Source of the DNA: DASRFR01 sp035651455
GTDB taxonomy: Bacteria > Acidobacteriota > Terriglobia > Terriglobales > Acidobacteriaceae
Assembly: GCA_035651455.1 (NCBI GenBank)
Contig: DASRFR010000003.1
Location: 124,001-188,000 of the forward strand
DNA length: 64,000 bases
Reading direction: 5' to 3'
Under the pieces are notes generated by a model. That model did not search any database and was not told the DNA's origin. It worked only from the letters and a program-made list of their open reading frames with translations. Of the stretch, positions 26,359 through 35,941 are shown in pieces. Both the position numbers and the translations under genes were made by a program. Within the stretch, counting starts at the first letter, position 1; every line of letters begins with the position of its first letter.

Positions 26359-26643
26359 TCAGGATGGCGGGCCGACGAAGGCCGCCACTCGCACGAGTTT
26401 CAGGTCCTCGCGCAGTTTTTGCACACGCGCAGCCAGTTTCTCAGCACCCCCGTTGGGTTGCTCCACCGAAAAGTGGGTGGCCCGGGGGAACTTAGCCTTG
26501 ATGCCCTGCACGGCCTCGCGCAGATTGTCAGCGGAGTCTACATAGATCGGGATCTGGATCTGAAACACGAGGTACACGCCGGGAGTCTGCGGAAGCTTGG
26601 CAATCTCCGTATCGCAGATCGGATGAAATTCGTGCAGAGGCAT
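26359..26643 (-). CDS. Degenerate GIY-YIG-like small protein
   Basis: A 94-aa protein. 'LPQTPGVYLVF....IYVDSADNLREAV' (17-45) resembles the GIY-YIG nuclease N-terminus, in which the pattern is LP..PGVY....IYVG.A.NLR.R. Here the YVG glycine is Asp36 and the position of the catalytic Arg, two after Arg42, is Ala44, so nuclease activity is unlikely. The C-terminal half (about 55-94) is too short for a complete domain. Possibly a repurposed DNA-binding or structural relic; family membership is a pattern judgement. It lies between queG and the M28 peptidase with no clear operon. Confidence 0.6.
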   Translation of the reverse strand: MPLHEFHPICDTEIAKLPQTPGVYLVFQIQIPIYVDSADNLREAVQGIKAKFPRATHFSVEQPNGGAEKLAARVQKLREDLKLVRVAAFVGPPS

Positions 26644-26716
26644 AAGGCGATCATAACAGGCGCAGCCAGCCGCTTTTTATACTCTCATCCAGCTCTGACG
26701 CGATTTTGCACGCGGA

Positions 26717-28984
26717 TCACTTCCCCAGCTCTTCCGCGGCTGAGTCGATGAGCGCAGCTTCATTTTTCAGGACATCGGCAACTACCCCAATCTGCTCTTC
26801 CGCCTCTGTCCATTTTTTCTGTTCAATCGCTTCGCGCACCCCCGGCATCGTTTTCACGCCGTACCCCGTGTAGAAACCTGGCGCGTAGATCATGTGCTTG
26901 AACCAGGGGCGGCCAGGCAGGCCGGCGGAACTGGTGAGCTTGCGTTCGCTCTGGATGAGAACAGCATTCACTGTGGCGAGAGAAGGAGGCGCTGAGGTCA
27001 GTTGACCATTCTGAGTGCTGAGCTTGTCAAGCGCTCTCTGGTAGTGCTCCGAACTGCGGCTCAAGGCGTCCAGGGCATTCTGCAGAAGCGCAAAATTCAG
27101 GTGCGGCGGAACTGCTTCGGGATGCGGCGACACGAACGCTTTTTTGGGATCGGCGGTAGCGGTGAAAACACCCTCATCGATTTCGAGGTTCTGCTCGCGC
27201 ACCTTGTCCTGCGAGTCTTTCAAGAGTTTTTGCAACTGGTCGATATAGCGCTGCATGGTGTCGGCGAAATCGCTGAAGTCATAGGGCAGCAGGTCGGCAT
27301 CGGCCAGCCGCAGAACTATCGTGCCCACGGTTTGTGCGAGCGCCCGACCATAGGTGAAATCGGTGTCGGAGAAATGGGTGTACCAGTAAAAGTCGTCGTA
27401 GATGGAGTGATAGATCCCGCCACCGCTCTCGCCGTCAAAAGACAAGTTGAGAGAAGCAATGCCCAGGTGATCGAGGAACACAGTGTAATCGGAACCGGAG
27501 CCCAGGGCCGACATGCGGAGATCGGCACGATGGCGCATCTCGTCCCGATCTTCCTTGCTGTTCGCATCCGCAATTTTTTTCAACTGGGCGCGTTTCCAAA
27601 TGCTGATCTGCTTTTCCGGATCTTGAATCTCGTGAGCAACGCTGTTGACTAGCCTTTCCAGCGTGTGCGAACCCTGCGCCGAGAGGTATCCGCGACCATT
27701 CGCATCGGTATTGATGTAAGCCACGGCATGTGCCTGCAGATCGGCGGCATGCGCTTCGGCCCATTCCGTAGAGCCGAGCAGGCCCGGTTCCTCGCCATCC
27801 CAGGCGCAGTAAATAATGGTGCGCTTCGGTTTCCATCCCTGCTTGAGGAGTTCACCTAGAGCGCGGGCCTCCTCCATTAGCACGTTCTGGCCCGAAATCG
27901 GATCTTCCGCTCCGTTGACCCAGGCGTCATGGTGATTGCCGCGCACAATCCACTCGTCCGGATAAGTCGCGCCGGGAATTCTCACGATCACGTCGTAAAG
28001 ACGCTTGGTGTCCCAATTGGATTGCACTTTCAAGTGAACCTTGGCGGGTCCGGGTCCAACGCGATAGGTGATGCCCAGCGACCCGCGCCAGTCGGCCGGG
28101 GCCATTGCGCCCTTCAAAGCAGAGAGCAGCGGCTGGGCATCGGCATAGGAGATCGGCAGCACGGGAATCTTCGTGAGCGTTTTGACTTCATTCAATGGCA
28201 AACGCTTTGCATCGGACGTCGCGCCTACCCCGGGAGTAAGCGGGTCGCCCGGATAGGTGGGCATATCCATGACGCTGCCGCGCTGCACGCCGTCGCGGGG
28301 GCGCCAGGCGCCGTCGGGAAAGGTATCGCCTTCGAAGTAACCGTCATCCCGGGGATCGGAGTAGATCAAGCATCCAACGGCTCCGTGTTCGGCCGCAACC
28401 TTGGGCTTGATGCCGCGCCAGGACTCGCCATAGCGCGCGATCACAATCGCTCCCTTTACTGAAATCCCAAGCCGCTCCAACTTTTCGTAATCGTCAGGCA
28501 CGCCATAATTGACGTACACAAGAGGCGCGGTCACGTCGCCATCAATCGAGTATGCGTTGTACGTGGGCAGTTGTTCTGCCTGCTGGTTGGACGTGGGATC
28601 AACATTGAGAGCAGGTTCCTGCAGCTTTGCGGCGTAGCGGGTGGGTTCGACGAGTTCCACAACGCGCTGCTTCGGCGTGGGGAAGAGCACGTCAAAGTTT
28701 TCGATGTGCGCGTCCAGGCCCCATTGCTTGAAGTGGGCAAGAATCCATTCCGCGTTGTCCTGATCGTAGGGCGAGCCAACATTGTGAGGACGGGCCGAGA
28801 GACGCCGCATGTAGTCGCGCAGGTTCTCCGGTGTGGGAATACCGCGAAATTTCACTTCCCAGTCGCGTTGGGCGGCTAAGTCGGCCGCCGTATAACCCAT
28901 CATGGCGGGTGGCTGGTCGGGAGTGGCGGCGGAAAAAACGCAAACGCAAAGCAGAAGGACAGCGATCAGCGTGCAACGATGCAT
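26717..28984 (-). CDS. Secreted M28 peptidase, glutamate carboxypeptidase II-like
   Basis: A 755-aa exported zinc aminopeptidase/carboxypeptidase of the PSMA/NAALADase group. It has a signal peptide (about 1-20). A protease-associated (PA) domain covers about 120-290. The M28 catalytic domain has the metal ligands in GNHHDAWVNGAEDP, the WDGEEPGLLGSTEWAE glutamates, YINTDANGRG, and the final His in GGGIYHSIYDDF. A C-terminal transferrin-receptor-like helical domain covers about 600-755. It has the expected length for the family. GAGG precedes the ATG. It is divergent from an S9 peptidase, so both likely contribute to extracellular peptide scavenging. Confidence 0.93.
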   Translation of the reverse strand: MHRCTLIAVLLLCVCVFSAATPDQPPAMMGYTAADLAAQRDWEVKFRGIPTPENLRDYMRRLSARPHNVGSPYDQDNAEWILAHFKQWGLDAHIENFDVLFPTPKQRVVELVEPTRYAAKLQEPALNVDPTSNQQAEQLPTYNAYSIDGDVTAPLVYVNYGVPDDYEKLERLGISVKGAIVIARYGESWRGIKPKVAAEHGAVGCLIYSDPRDDGYFEGDTFPDGAWRPRDGVQRGSVMDMPTYPGDPLTPGVGATSDAKRLPLNEVKTLTKIPVLPISYADAQPLLSALKGAMAPADWRGSLGITYRVGPGPAKVHLKVQSNWDTKRLYDVIVRIPGATYPDEWIVRGNHHDAWVNGAEDPISGQNVLMEEARALGELLKQGWKPKRTIIYCAWDGEEPGLLGSTEWAEAHAADLQAHAVAYINTDANGRGYLSAQGSHTLERLVNSVAHEIQDPEKQISIWKRAQLKKIADANSKEDRDEMRHRADLRMSALGSGSDYTVFLDHLGIASLNLSFDGESGGGIYHSIYDDFYWYTHFSDTDFTYGRALAQTVGTIVLRLADADLLPYDFSDFADTMQRYIDQLQKLLKDSQDKVREQNLEIDEGVFTATADPKKAFVSPHPEAVPPHLNFALLQNALDALSRSSEHYQRALDKLSTQNGQLTSAPPSLATVNAVLIQSERKLTSSAGLPGRPWFKHMIYAPGFYTGYGVKTMPGVREAIEQKKWTEAEEQIGVVADVLKNEAALIDSAAEELGK

Positions 28985-29067
28985 GGAAACCTCACGATCA
29001 AAGTGCCGGACACTTGAGTGGTCATGGGCGAACCGCGCATTATAGACCGACGCAAGCGAGAAATATC

Positions 29068-29079
29068 ACGTCACGACGT
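29068..29079. promoter_or_regulatory. ACGTC-palindrome in divergent peptidase promoter region
   Basis: ACGTC-2 nt-GACGT, a perfect 12-bp palindrome in the intergenic region between the M28 and S9 peptidase genes. It lies just upstream of the S9 -35 (29089). It could be a shared operator. Confidence 0.3.
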
Positions 29080-29088
29080 TTATAGCGG

Positions 29089-29118
29089 TTGTCAAAAAGC
29101 GATTCACTGCGCTAGGCT
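29089..29118 (+). promoter_or_regulatory. Candidate promoter of the S9 peptidase gene
   Basis: TTGTCA (29089-29094), 18-nt spacer, TAGGCT (29113-29118). The ATG at 29127 is only 8 nt after the -10, implying a leaderless or near-leaderless transcript. Confidence 0.35.
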
Positions 29119-29126
29119 GCGTGCTT

Positions 29127-31247
29127 ATGCGCATTCGCCAGCAAATTCGCCGCAGCGTCATTGCGTACGTCTTCTTCTTCCTTTTGTTCAGCGTACTTTC
29201 GCACGCAGCCAGCTTTTCACTGGAACAGGTCCTGAGTTCGCCATTCCCCTCGGGGCTGGTTGCGGCCAAACATGCGAACCGCGTCGCCTGGGTGTTCGAG
29301 CTCAAAGGGGTTCGCAATGTCTGGGTAGCCGACGCGCCGAACTTCGATGCGCGCCAGCTCACTCATTACAGCGCGGACGATGGCGAGCCAATCGCGAGCG
29401 TGCAGATAAGCCCGGATGGCCGCACGGTCCTCTACGCGCGAGGAAGTGAGACGAATGAAGCTGGGCGCGTTGCCGATCCCACGAATGGTGTGTTACCTCG
29501 CAAGCAGGAAGTGTGGGCGGTGGATGTGGACGGCGGGGCTGCACGCTTGCTCGGCGAAATGGGATGCCCAGCTGAAGAATGCGAGGACATTCAAATCTCT
29601 CCGGACGGCCAACGCGCGATCTGGAGCACAAAGAAGCAGCTGTGGATTGTGCCGATCTCGGGAGAGAAGCCGGCGCAGGAACTGACGCAGATTCGCGGGG
29701 ACAATTCTCATTCGCAATGGTCTCCTGATGGCCGCGAGGTTGCCTTCGTCAGCAACCGCGACGATCACAGCTACATCGTGGTGTACGACCCAGGAACGAA
29801 CTCCGTGCGGTACATATCGCCCGGTGTGGACCGCGACTCTCTGCCGCGCTGGTCTCCGGATGGGAAGAGCATCGCATTTATTCGGACGCCCGGTCAGGAA
29901 CAGAAACTGCCGCTGATCCCGGAGCGGGTCACGCCATGGTCCATTTGGGTGGCAGACGCGAAGGGCGGCAACGGGCGAGAGGTGTGGCACAGCGGCAATC
30001 AGCGCAACGATTCTTTTCCGCAGTTGACCGCCGAGAGTTCCTTCTACTTTCCCGACAACGATCGCCTGGTGTTCGCCTCCGAGCAGGACGGCCGCAATCA
30101 CCTGTACTCCATTGCCGCGAGCGGCGGCGCGCCCACGTTGCTGACGCCTGGACAATTCGATGTGGAGGACGTCGCCCTGAGCGGCGACCGCCGATCGCTG
30201 ATCTATACCTCGAACCAGGACGATATCGATCGGCGCCACATCTGGAGAGTGGCGGTGAATGGCGGGACTCCGCAGGCGATCACTAAAGGGGAGACGATCG
30301 AGTGGAGCCCTGTAGAGCTGGGCGATGGAAAATATCTGCTGTGCCTGGGGTCGAGTGCCACCAGTCCCGCCATGCCGTATCGCATTACCGAGCAAGGACG
30401 CGAGATGCTGGCCAAGTCGGCGTTGCCCAGCGATTTCCCGTCTAGTCAGTTAGTTATTCCCAGGCAGGCGATCTTCAAGAGCGAAGATGGGCTGGAGATT
30501 CATGGACAGCTGTTCCAGCCAGCCGGGAAGAGCGGCCGCGGTCCGGCGCTCATTTTCGTGCATGGCGGCCCCATCCGGCAGATGGTGCTGGGTTTTCATT
30601 ACATGTACTACTACCACAATGCCTATGCCATGAATCAGTACCTGGCTAGTCTGGGTTACACCGTGCTCTCGGTGAATTACCGGCTGGGCGTGATGTATGG
30701 CAGGGCGTTTCGCGAGGCGGAGAATGCCTGCTGGCGCGGCGCATCGGAATACAAGGACGTTCTGGCCGGTCAAAAATACTTGGCTACGCTGCCCACGGTC
30801 GATGCGAAGCGCATCGGCATTTGGGGAGGCTCCTACGGAGGGTTCCTGACTGCCTTGGCCCTGGCTCGCAATTCCGATCTGTTCGCCGCGGGCTCGGATA
30901 TGCATGGTGTACATGACTGGTCGGAATTTCTGCCGCGCTGGGAGAACCGGCCGGGAGCGCCGGACCTGGCGGAAGCAAGAAAGCTGGCGTTTGAGTCGTC
31001 GCCCGATTCGGCGGTGGAGCGCTGGAAGTCGCCGGTGTTGCTGATCCATGGAGACGACGATCGCAACGTTCCGTTCAATCAAACGGTGGACCTGGCGCAG
31101 CGTCTCAAGGCCAATCACGTCCATTTCGAGGAGCTGATATTCCCCGACGAGATCCACGATTTCCTTCTGTGGAAGAACTGGATGCGGGCCTACGGTGCGA
31201 CGGCTGATTTCTTCGACCGAATGCTGCGTCCCGACAAACGAGAATAG
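29127..31247 (+). CDS. Secreted S9 prolyl-oligopeptidase-family peptidase
   Basis: A 706-aa exported serine peptidase (dipeptidyl/acylaminoacyl-peptidase-like). It has a signal peptide (about 1-27, VFFFLLFSVLSHAASF). A TolB/WD40-like beta-propeller (about 40-400) carries repeated 'SPDGR' units. The alpha/beta-hydrolase domain follows, with nucleophile Ser569 in GGSYGGF, Asp in HGDDDRNVP, and His in DEIHDF. The start could be GTG 29121 or ATG 29127; I prefer the ATG. No Shine-Dalgarno sequence is visible. It is divergent from the M28 peptidase with 142 bp between. Confidence 0.93.
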   Translation: MRIRQQIRRSVIAYVFFFLLFSVLSHAASFSLEQVLSSPFPSGLVAAKHANRVAWVFELKGVRNVWVADAPNFDARQLTHYSADDGEPIASVQISPDGRTVLYARGSETNEAGRVADPTNGVLPRKQEVWAVDVDGGAARLLGEMGCPAEECEDIQISPDGQRAIWSTKKQLWIVPISGEKPAQELTQIRGDNSHSQWSPDGREVAFVSNRDDHSYIVVYDPGTNSVRYISPGVDRDSLPRWSPDGKSIAFIRTPGQEQKLPLIPERVTPWSIWVADAKGGNGREVWHSGNQRNDSFPQLTAESSFYFPDNDRLVFASEQDGRNHLYSIAASGGAPTLLTPGQFDVEDVALSGDRRSLIYTSNQDDIDRRHIWRVAVNGGTPQAITKGETIEWSPVELGDGKYLLCLGSSATSPAMPYRITEQGREMLAKSALPSDFPSSQLVIPRQAIFKSEDGLEIHGQLFQPAGKSGRGPALIFVHGGPIRQMVLGFHYMYYYHNAYAMNQYLASLGYTVLSVNYRLGVMYGRAFREAENACWRGASEYKDVLAGQKYLATLPTVDAKRIGIWGGSYGGFLTALALARNSDLFAAGSDMHGVHDWSEFLPRWENRPGAPDLAEARKLAFESSPDSAVERWKSPVLLIHGDDDRNVPFNQTVDLAQRLKANHVHFEELIFPDEIHDFLLWKNWMRAYGATADFFDRMLRPDKRE

Positions 31248-31273
31248 AGGAGATAGCGGCCGGGATGCAGGCC

Positions 31274-33070
31274 TTAAGGCTTCGGGGTGATGGGCAGGAG
31301 GGCACTGTATTCCGGTGACGGGCCATTCGCATTGCGAGCAGAATTTTTCGCATCTGTGTTCAGAGTTGGAATTTCTATGCGGAAGATGCCCCCGCGTTCT
31401 GACTTGGTGTGCTGCAGAATTCGCCCATTGTGTTCCTGAATAATGCCGTAAGAGGCGCTGAGACCAATGCCCGAGCGGGCGCCGACTTGGACGTTTGGAT
31501 CGAGACTGAAGGCTTGGTCGAGTTCACGACTGCCCCAGCCGTTGTCGGAGAACTCAAGGGACACGATTCCGTCGTGAACCCAACTTTTGATTGCCAATAA
31601 ACCGCCGCCGACTTCGTCCAGGGCAAAAATTGCGCTGTTAATGATCTGCAGGCAAACCTGCAGCAGCTGATTCGAGTTACCTAGGATTTGCGGCAGGTCG
31701 GGGGCAAGATCCAGCTTGGTTTCAATTTTGCGAGCCTTGAGCTGAGGCTCAGAGAGCTTAATAGCGGTGATGGCCACGGTGTTAAGGTTCAACGGCGTTT
31801 TGTCGATAGGAACCTGACGGGCAAACGACAAGAGGCTGGAAACCAGAGCCTTGGTGCGGCGCACCTGTTGCCCTAATTTTTCCGCGGCGGTGCGCTCGGC
31901 CGGCGGCAAATCTGTCGCAATCAGCAGGTCGGAATAACCCAGCATAGCGGTAAGGGGATTGTTGAGTTCGTGAGCGGCGCCGCCTACTAGTTGTCCGAGG
32001 GACGCCATCTTCTCCGACTGAACCAGTTGAGCCTGCAGAGCTTTCAGATTCTCGTACGAGTCCTGCGAGACGCGAAGCAGCCGAACCAACTCCCAATCAA
32101 GAAGGTGCTGGCGAATAAAAACCATTCCGCCCATGATCATGACGGTGGCGAGCGTCACCATGATGCGGAAGATGCGGACCTGCGGTGGAGTGGCTACGTC
32201 CAGCAGAGCCCAGATGGCGAATAGCGGAAGAAGCAGGATCGCGCCCATTCCCAAACGTGAAATCCAGACGCCGTGCGTGGCCCCGAATCGTGACGGCTCC
32301 GCTTTGGGCTTCGTCTCCTGCACCAGAACTCCTACTAGTGTGACCCAAGCCATGGAGACGGCGAGCGGCACGTCGTAGACGCTCCCCGTGTAATAGAGCT
32401 GTTTGGCGATGGCCCAATTAGCGATATAGGAGCTCAGTGCGTACATGAATGTGGCGCCGAACAGGTGAGCGTAAATAATCTTCCACGTGCCGCGGCTGCG
32501 ATGCCAAAGCAGCGCAAGACCCGCCAGAAGCACCGCTTTTTCGGTGAGATAAAGGAAATTAAAGCTGTGGCTATAGGTTAGCTCGTCAGTAAACGCGTAT
32601 TGCCAGGGAATAACCGAGTAGAGGTACAAGTACACCCAGAGCATCAGGAGCAGAGCGAAATCGAGAGTCCCCAGACGGGTGGTGCGATCGTCCAGTTCGG
32701 CGTGCGGACGAAGAGCCAAGGCGGCCATCATGGGCACGAGGTGAAGGAACAGGATGATGTCCCCTACAAAGGGGTCAGGGACATCCTGGCGAAGAATGAC
32801 TTCAATGTAGGTCCAAAGGAGCTGGTAGGAGAGCCACATCGCTACGCCGAGCGACATCAACAACCAGAACACGCGCGTGCGGCCGCGATTGCGCAAGGCA
32901 CAAGGCAGCAGGGCGGCGGTTCCAGAAAGGAGCAGCACGCACTGCGTTACATCGCTAAGAACGGAAAGTTCGAAAGTCCGGCGAAGGAGGAAAGAGGCAA
33001 CAATCTGGGCAAAGACGAGGCCGCAGACTGCCAGTATCCACACCTTGGAACTCTCGGATAAAGACCCCAT
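31274..33070 (-). CDS. Membrane sensor histidine kinase with polytopic N-terminus
   Basis: A 598-aa kinase: eight to nine transmembrane helices (about 8-305), then a HisKA domain with His367 in GGAAHELNNPLTAM, then the ATPase domain. The N-box (NSAIFAL) and G1 (DNGWG) are present. The ATP-lid region is shortened, lacking the usual F-box ('DPFFTTK'-like), and the G2 motif is GARSGIGLSASYG, so kinase activity may be altered. No response regulator is in the same orientation. The gene diverges from another kinase, and the IR GTTAC-4 nt-GTAAC lies near its -35 region. Confidence 0.88.
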   Translation of the reverse strand: MGSLSESSKVWILAVCGLVFAQIVASFLLRRTFELSVLSDVTQCVLLLSGTAALLPCALRNRGRTRVFWLLMSLGVAMWLSYQLLWTYIEVILRQDVPDPFVGDIILFLHLVPMMAALALRPHAELDDRTTRLGTLDFALLLMLWVYLYLYSVIPWQYAFTDELTYSHSFNFLYLTEKAVLLAGLALLWHRSRGTWKIIYAHLFGATFMYALSSYIANWAIAKQLYYTGSVYDVPLAVSMAWVTLVGVLVQETKPKAEPSRFGATHGVWISRLGMGAILLLPLFAIWALLDVATPPQVRIFRIMVTLATVMIMGGMVFIRQHLLDWELVRLLRVSQDSYENLKALQAQLVQSEKMASLGQLVGGAAHELNNPLTAMLGYSDLLIATDLPPAERTAAEKLGQQVRRTKALVSSLLSFARQVPIDKTPLNLNTVAITAIKLSEPQLKARKIETKLDLAPDLPQILGNSNQLLQVCLQIINSAIFALDEVGGGLLAIKSWVHDGIVSLEFSDNGWGSRELDQAFSLDPNVQVGARSGIGLSASYGIIQEHNGRILQHTKSERGGIFRIEIPTLNTDAKNSARNANGPSPEYSALLPITPKP

Positions 33071-33079
33071 CCTGAAGCG

Positions 33080-33122
33080 ATTCTAGACGGTGTATGGACG
33101 GGAAGCAGGTTACTTCTGTAAC
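33080..33122 (-). promoter_or_regulatory. Candidate promoter/operator of the minus-strand kinase
   Basis: On the minus strand, TAGAAT (33080-33085) is a -10 match ending 9 nt before the kinase ATG. No good -35 is present, but GTTAC-4 nt-GTAAC (33109-33122) occupies the -36 to -49 region. It may be an operator for an activator or repressor of this gene and possibly of the divergent kinase. Confidence 0.4.
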
Positions 33123-33252
33123 ACACTCGGAAAGCGTTATGTCTGGCTTATTTTAACTCGGGAATCGGGTGTCAAATGGAATAACGAACTCTACTTGCTC
33201 ATTTCATCTTTGTTTTGAATAATATGCCATAGCTTCCCCCGGGCGGTTCCCA

Positions 33253-35073
33253 TTGCCACAATCATTTCTAAAACGTCGATTTCTGCAACGGCTCGCCGTA
33301 CCGCAGGATGCGGGGGACATCCGTCGAACCGAGCGCTGGCTGGCCACGGCGCGTGTCGCGCTGGCCATATCGTCACTCGCGGCGATCTGGATGGATCCAG
33401 AGGTCATCGGATATTCACCCTGGGCGTACTGGCTGGTGGGAATCTACATCGTGCACGGCGTAGTAGTCATGATGCTGCTGCGTCTGCGGCGGCAATCCAC
33501 GCCTGCTTTCCGCCGCCTGGTTCATGCCGCTGATATCGTGTGGCCGGCGGTGATCTCTGCTTTTTCGAGCGCACAGACGAATCCCTTCTTCCTGTTCTTC
33601 CTGTTCGTTCTGGCGGCGGCAGCCTACCGCTGGGGACTGTGGGAAACCTTGGGCACGGCGGGCATTGCGGTGACTCTGCTCTGGGCTGAGAGTTTTGCGG
33701 TCGAAACCGGTTTCATCCCGTGGGTGGACCACCTGTTTTCGTCCTATGGCTTGAAGCACCTGGGGCTCGACATGACGCAACTCGAGCCCAAACATCTGTT
33801 CATGCGTTCGGTCTACCTGCTGGTCATGGGCCTTCTCCTCGGCTACATGGCGGAACAGCAAAAGAAGTTGCGCGCCGAAAAGGCTGTGGTCGCGCGCATT
33901 TTGGGCGGGGCCAGGGTAGAGGCCGGGCTGAGCGCAACCATCGAAAAGATTCTCGCGGAAATCTTGCCCATGTATGCGGCCGAACGGGCCATGATCGCGT
34001 CCCAGGAAGCGAACAGCTACCGCGTGTTCCTGGGGGAAATGAAAGCTTCGAGGAATGGCGCTGCTGCCATCTCCTGGCACGAGTCGTCGCCCAGCGATAA
34101 CGAAGTGTATCTCTACGAATCGCGCGCGCAAACCTGCTACGCGTCACGCAAGAAAGGTGGTTTCGAAGTTCGGGCGCTGGACAAGAACGGCTTGCGGCTC
34201 CGGAATGAACCCTCAGACTTTGTGGAGCGACTTGCTCGATTCCATGACTTCCACTCAGTGATTACGGTGTCGTTCGTGTTCGGTGACGAATGGACAGGAC
34301 GCATTTTTCTGTTCAATTCAGTGCTGACCGGCGACCGGGATGAAGAGCTGCGTTTCCTTTGCGAAATGGTCCGTCAGGTGGGCCCGGCAGTCTATAACGT
34401 CTACCTGATGCGCCGGTTACGCCTGAAGGCGGGTGCGGTGGAAAGGGCGCGCTTCGCGCGAGAACTGCACGACGGAGCGGTGCAGTCGCTGATCGCGATG
34501 GAGATGCAAGTGGACGTGCTGCGCCGGCAGTCCGCAACGCAGGCAGTTCCCGTGACCGAAGAGCTTGGACGCATCCAGTCGCTGCTCCGCGAGGAAGTGC
34601 TGAACCTCCGCGAATTGATGCAGCAGATGAAGACCTTCGAAGTGGACGCCAAGCGCTTTGTGCCGTTTGTGACTGACACGGTGGAAAGATTCCAGCGTGA
34701 GACGGGTATCACCGCGCGCTTTATTTCAGAGCCCCACGACATTGACCTGTCGCCGAAGGTGTGCCGGGAGCTGGCGCGCATCGTGCAAGAGGGATTGGTG
34801 AACGTTCGAAAGCACAGTGGAGCGAAGAATGTGCTGGTGCGCCTGGATCAGCGCGATGGGCGCTATCGCATTACCGTGGAAGATGACGGTCGCGGGTTTG
34901 CGTTCTCCGGGCGCCTGTCGCATACCGAATTGGAACAGCTAGGAAAAGGGCCCCTGGTCATAAAAGAACGCGTACGTTTGATAGAAGGGGAACTCACGAT
35001 AGAATCAAATCCTGGACAAGGTGCACGCCTGGAAATCTGCGTGCCTCACAAACACCAGCCCGCTTATGGATAA
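33253..35073 (+). CDS. NarX-type sensor histidine kinase (HisKA_3)
   Basis: A 606-aa kinase: polytopic N-terminus with about six helices (about 28-215), a poorly defined GAF-like sensing region (about 225-380), then a HisKA_3 dimerisation domain with His406 in ELHDGAVQSLIA. The ATPase domain follows, with a DDGRGF G1 box and no long ATP lid, as is normal for the family. The TTG start at 33253 lacks a strong ribosome-binding site, so a later start is possible. Its stop overlaps the NarL-type regulator start by 8 bp (ATGGATAA), making a coupled two-component pair. Confidence 0.9.
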   Translation: MPQSFLKRRFLQRLAVPQDAGDIRRTERWLATARVALAISSLAAIWMDPEVIGYSPWAYWLVGIYIVHGVVVMMLLRLRRQSTPAFRRLVHAADIVWPAVISAFSSAQTNPFFLFFLFVLAAAAYRWGLWETLGTAGIAVTLLWAESFAVETGFIPWVDHLFSSYGLKHLGLDMTQLEPKHLFMRSVYLLVMGLLLGYMAEQQKKLRAEKAVVARILGGARVEAGLSATIEKILAEILPMYAAERAMIASQEANSYRVFLGEMKASRNGAAAISWHESSPSDNEVYLYESRAQTCYASRKKGGFEVRALDKNGLRLRNEPSDFVERLARFHDFHSVITVSFVFGDEWTGRIFLFNSVLTGDRDEELRFLCEMVRQVGPAVYNVYLMRRLRLKAGAVERARFARELHDGAVQSLIAMEMQVDVLRRQSATQAVPVTEELGRIQSLLREEVLNLRELMQQMKTFEVDAKRFVPFVTDTVERFQRETGITARFISEPHDIDLSPKVCRELARIVQEGLVNVRKHSGAKNVLVRLDQRDGRYRITVEDDGRGFAFSGRLSHTELEQLGKGPLVIKERVRLIEGELTIESNPGQGARLEICVPHKHQPAYG

Positions 35074-35755
35074 TCGAAGAAGCCAGCCAACCCGCATCGT
35101 CATTGCCGACGATCACCCCATTTTTCGCGATGGATTACGACGCTTGCTGGAAGCCGAACCCGACTTCAAGGTAATCGGCGAGGGGTCCGATGGCGCGGAA
35201 GCGGTGAAACTGGCGCGCCAGCTCAAGCCCGATATCCTACTGCTGGACTTGGCCATGCCGCGCACTCCTGGTCTGGAAGCTTTGCGAGAGATGAGCAGCG
35301 CGCAATCATCGACGCCGGTCCGTGTGATCCTGCTTACCGCGGCTGCTGAGAAAAACCAGATTGTGGAAGCGCTTCAACTGGGCGCCCGTGGCGTGGTGCT
35401 GAAAGACTCCGCTACGCAACTGCTTTTAAAGGCCATTCAGACGGTCATGTCGGGCGAATATTGGGTGGGCCGGGAGAGTGTTTCAAACCTCGTGCTCTAC
35501 CTGCGAACCCTGGTGCAATCGTCGGGCGAAGAAGCGCGCCAGAAGAAGTTCGGACTGACGCCGAGGGAACTGGAGGTGGTATCGGCAGTGGTCGCCGGGT
35601 ATTCGAACAAAGAAATCGCGGAATACTTCAAGATCAGTGAAGATACAGTCAAACATCATCTCAGCAATATCTTCGACAAACTGGGTGTGTCTACGCGCCT
35701 GGAGCTTGCGCTTTTCGCCGTCAACCAGTCTCTTCCCCTGAAAAGTATCGCGTAA
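35066..35755 (+). CDS. NarL/FixJ-family response regulator
   Basis: A 229-aa DNA-binding response regulator. The receiver has phospho-acceptor Asp61 in ILLLDLAMP, with acidic residues IVIADDHPIF at the start. The LuxR-type helix-turn-helix is near the C-terminus (LTPRELEVVSAVVAGYSNKEIAEYFKISEDTVKHHLSNIFDKLGV, shown here by its ends: LTPRELEV and VKHHLSNI). Its ATG at 35066 overlaps the upstream kinase stop. A frame from 35021 exists but the extra residues do not match the family. The next gene encodes a Flp-type pilin, a possible target. Confidence 0.94.
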   Translation: MDNRRSQPTRIVIADDHPIFRDGLRRLLEAEPDFKVIGEGSDGAEAVKLARQLKPDILLLDLAMPRTPGLEALREMSSAQSSTPVRVILLTAAAEKNQIVEALQLGARGVVLKDSATQLLLKAIQTVMSGEYWVGRESVSNLVLYLRTLVQSSGEEARQKKFGLTPRELEVVSAVVAGYSNKEIAEYFKISEDTVKHHLSNIFDKLGVSTRLELALFAVNQSLPLKSIA

Positions 35756-35824
35756 ACACTGTAATTTGAGTAGGTTTCTGTTATTCAGAGCTTTTTTAGG
35801 CCTATAGCACTTTCGTGCCATATT

Positions 35825-35848
35825 CGGCCACTATCGGGCTATTGGCCG
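35825..35848. promoter_or_regulatory. Inverted repeat upstream of the Flp pilin gene
   Basis: CGGCCA (35825-35830) and TGGCCG (35843-35848) form a perfect 6-bp dyad with a 12-nt centre. It lies about 95 bp before the pilin start; a candidate regulator site or leader hairpin. Confidence 0.35.
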
Positions 35849-35941
35849 CAATGTCGGGGCGTCATAACCTTGCTACAGTCGGGAATGGTGTGGCCGTCCA
35901 TTATCAAGGACCCATCGCGATAAGTAGAAAGCGAGGAGGCT

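Noticed and set aside
29493..30395. 300-aa minus-strand frame within the S9 peptidase
   Set aside because: The S9 peptidase has a signal peptide, propeller and catalytic triad; the opposite frame has none.
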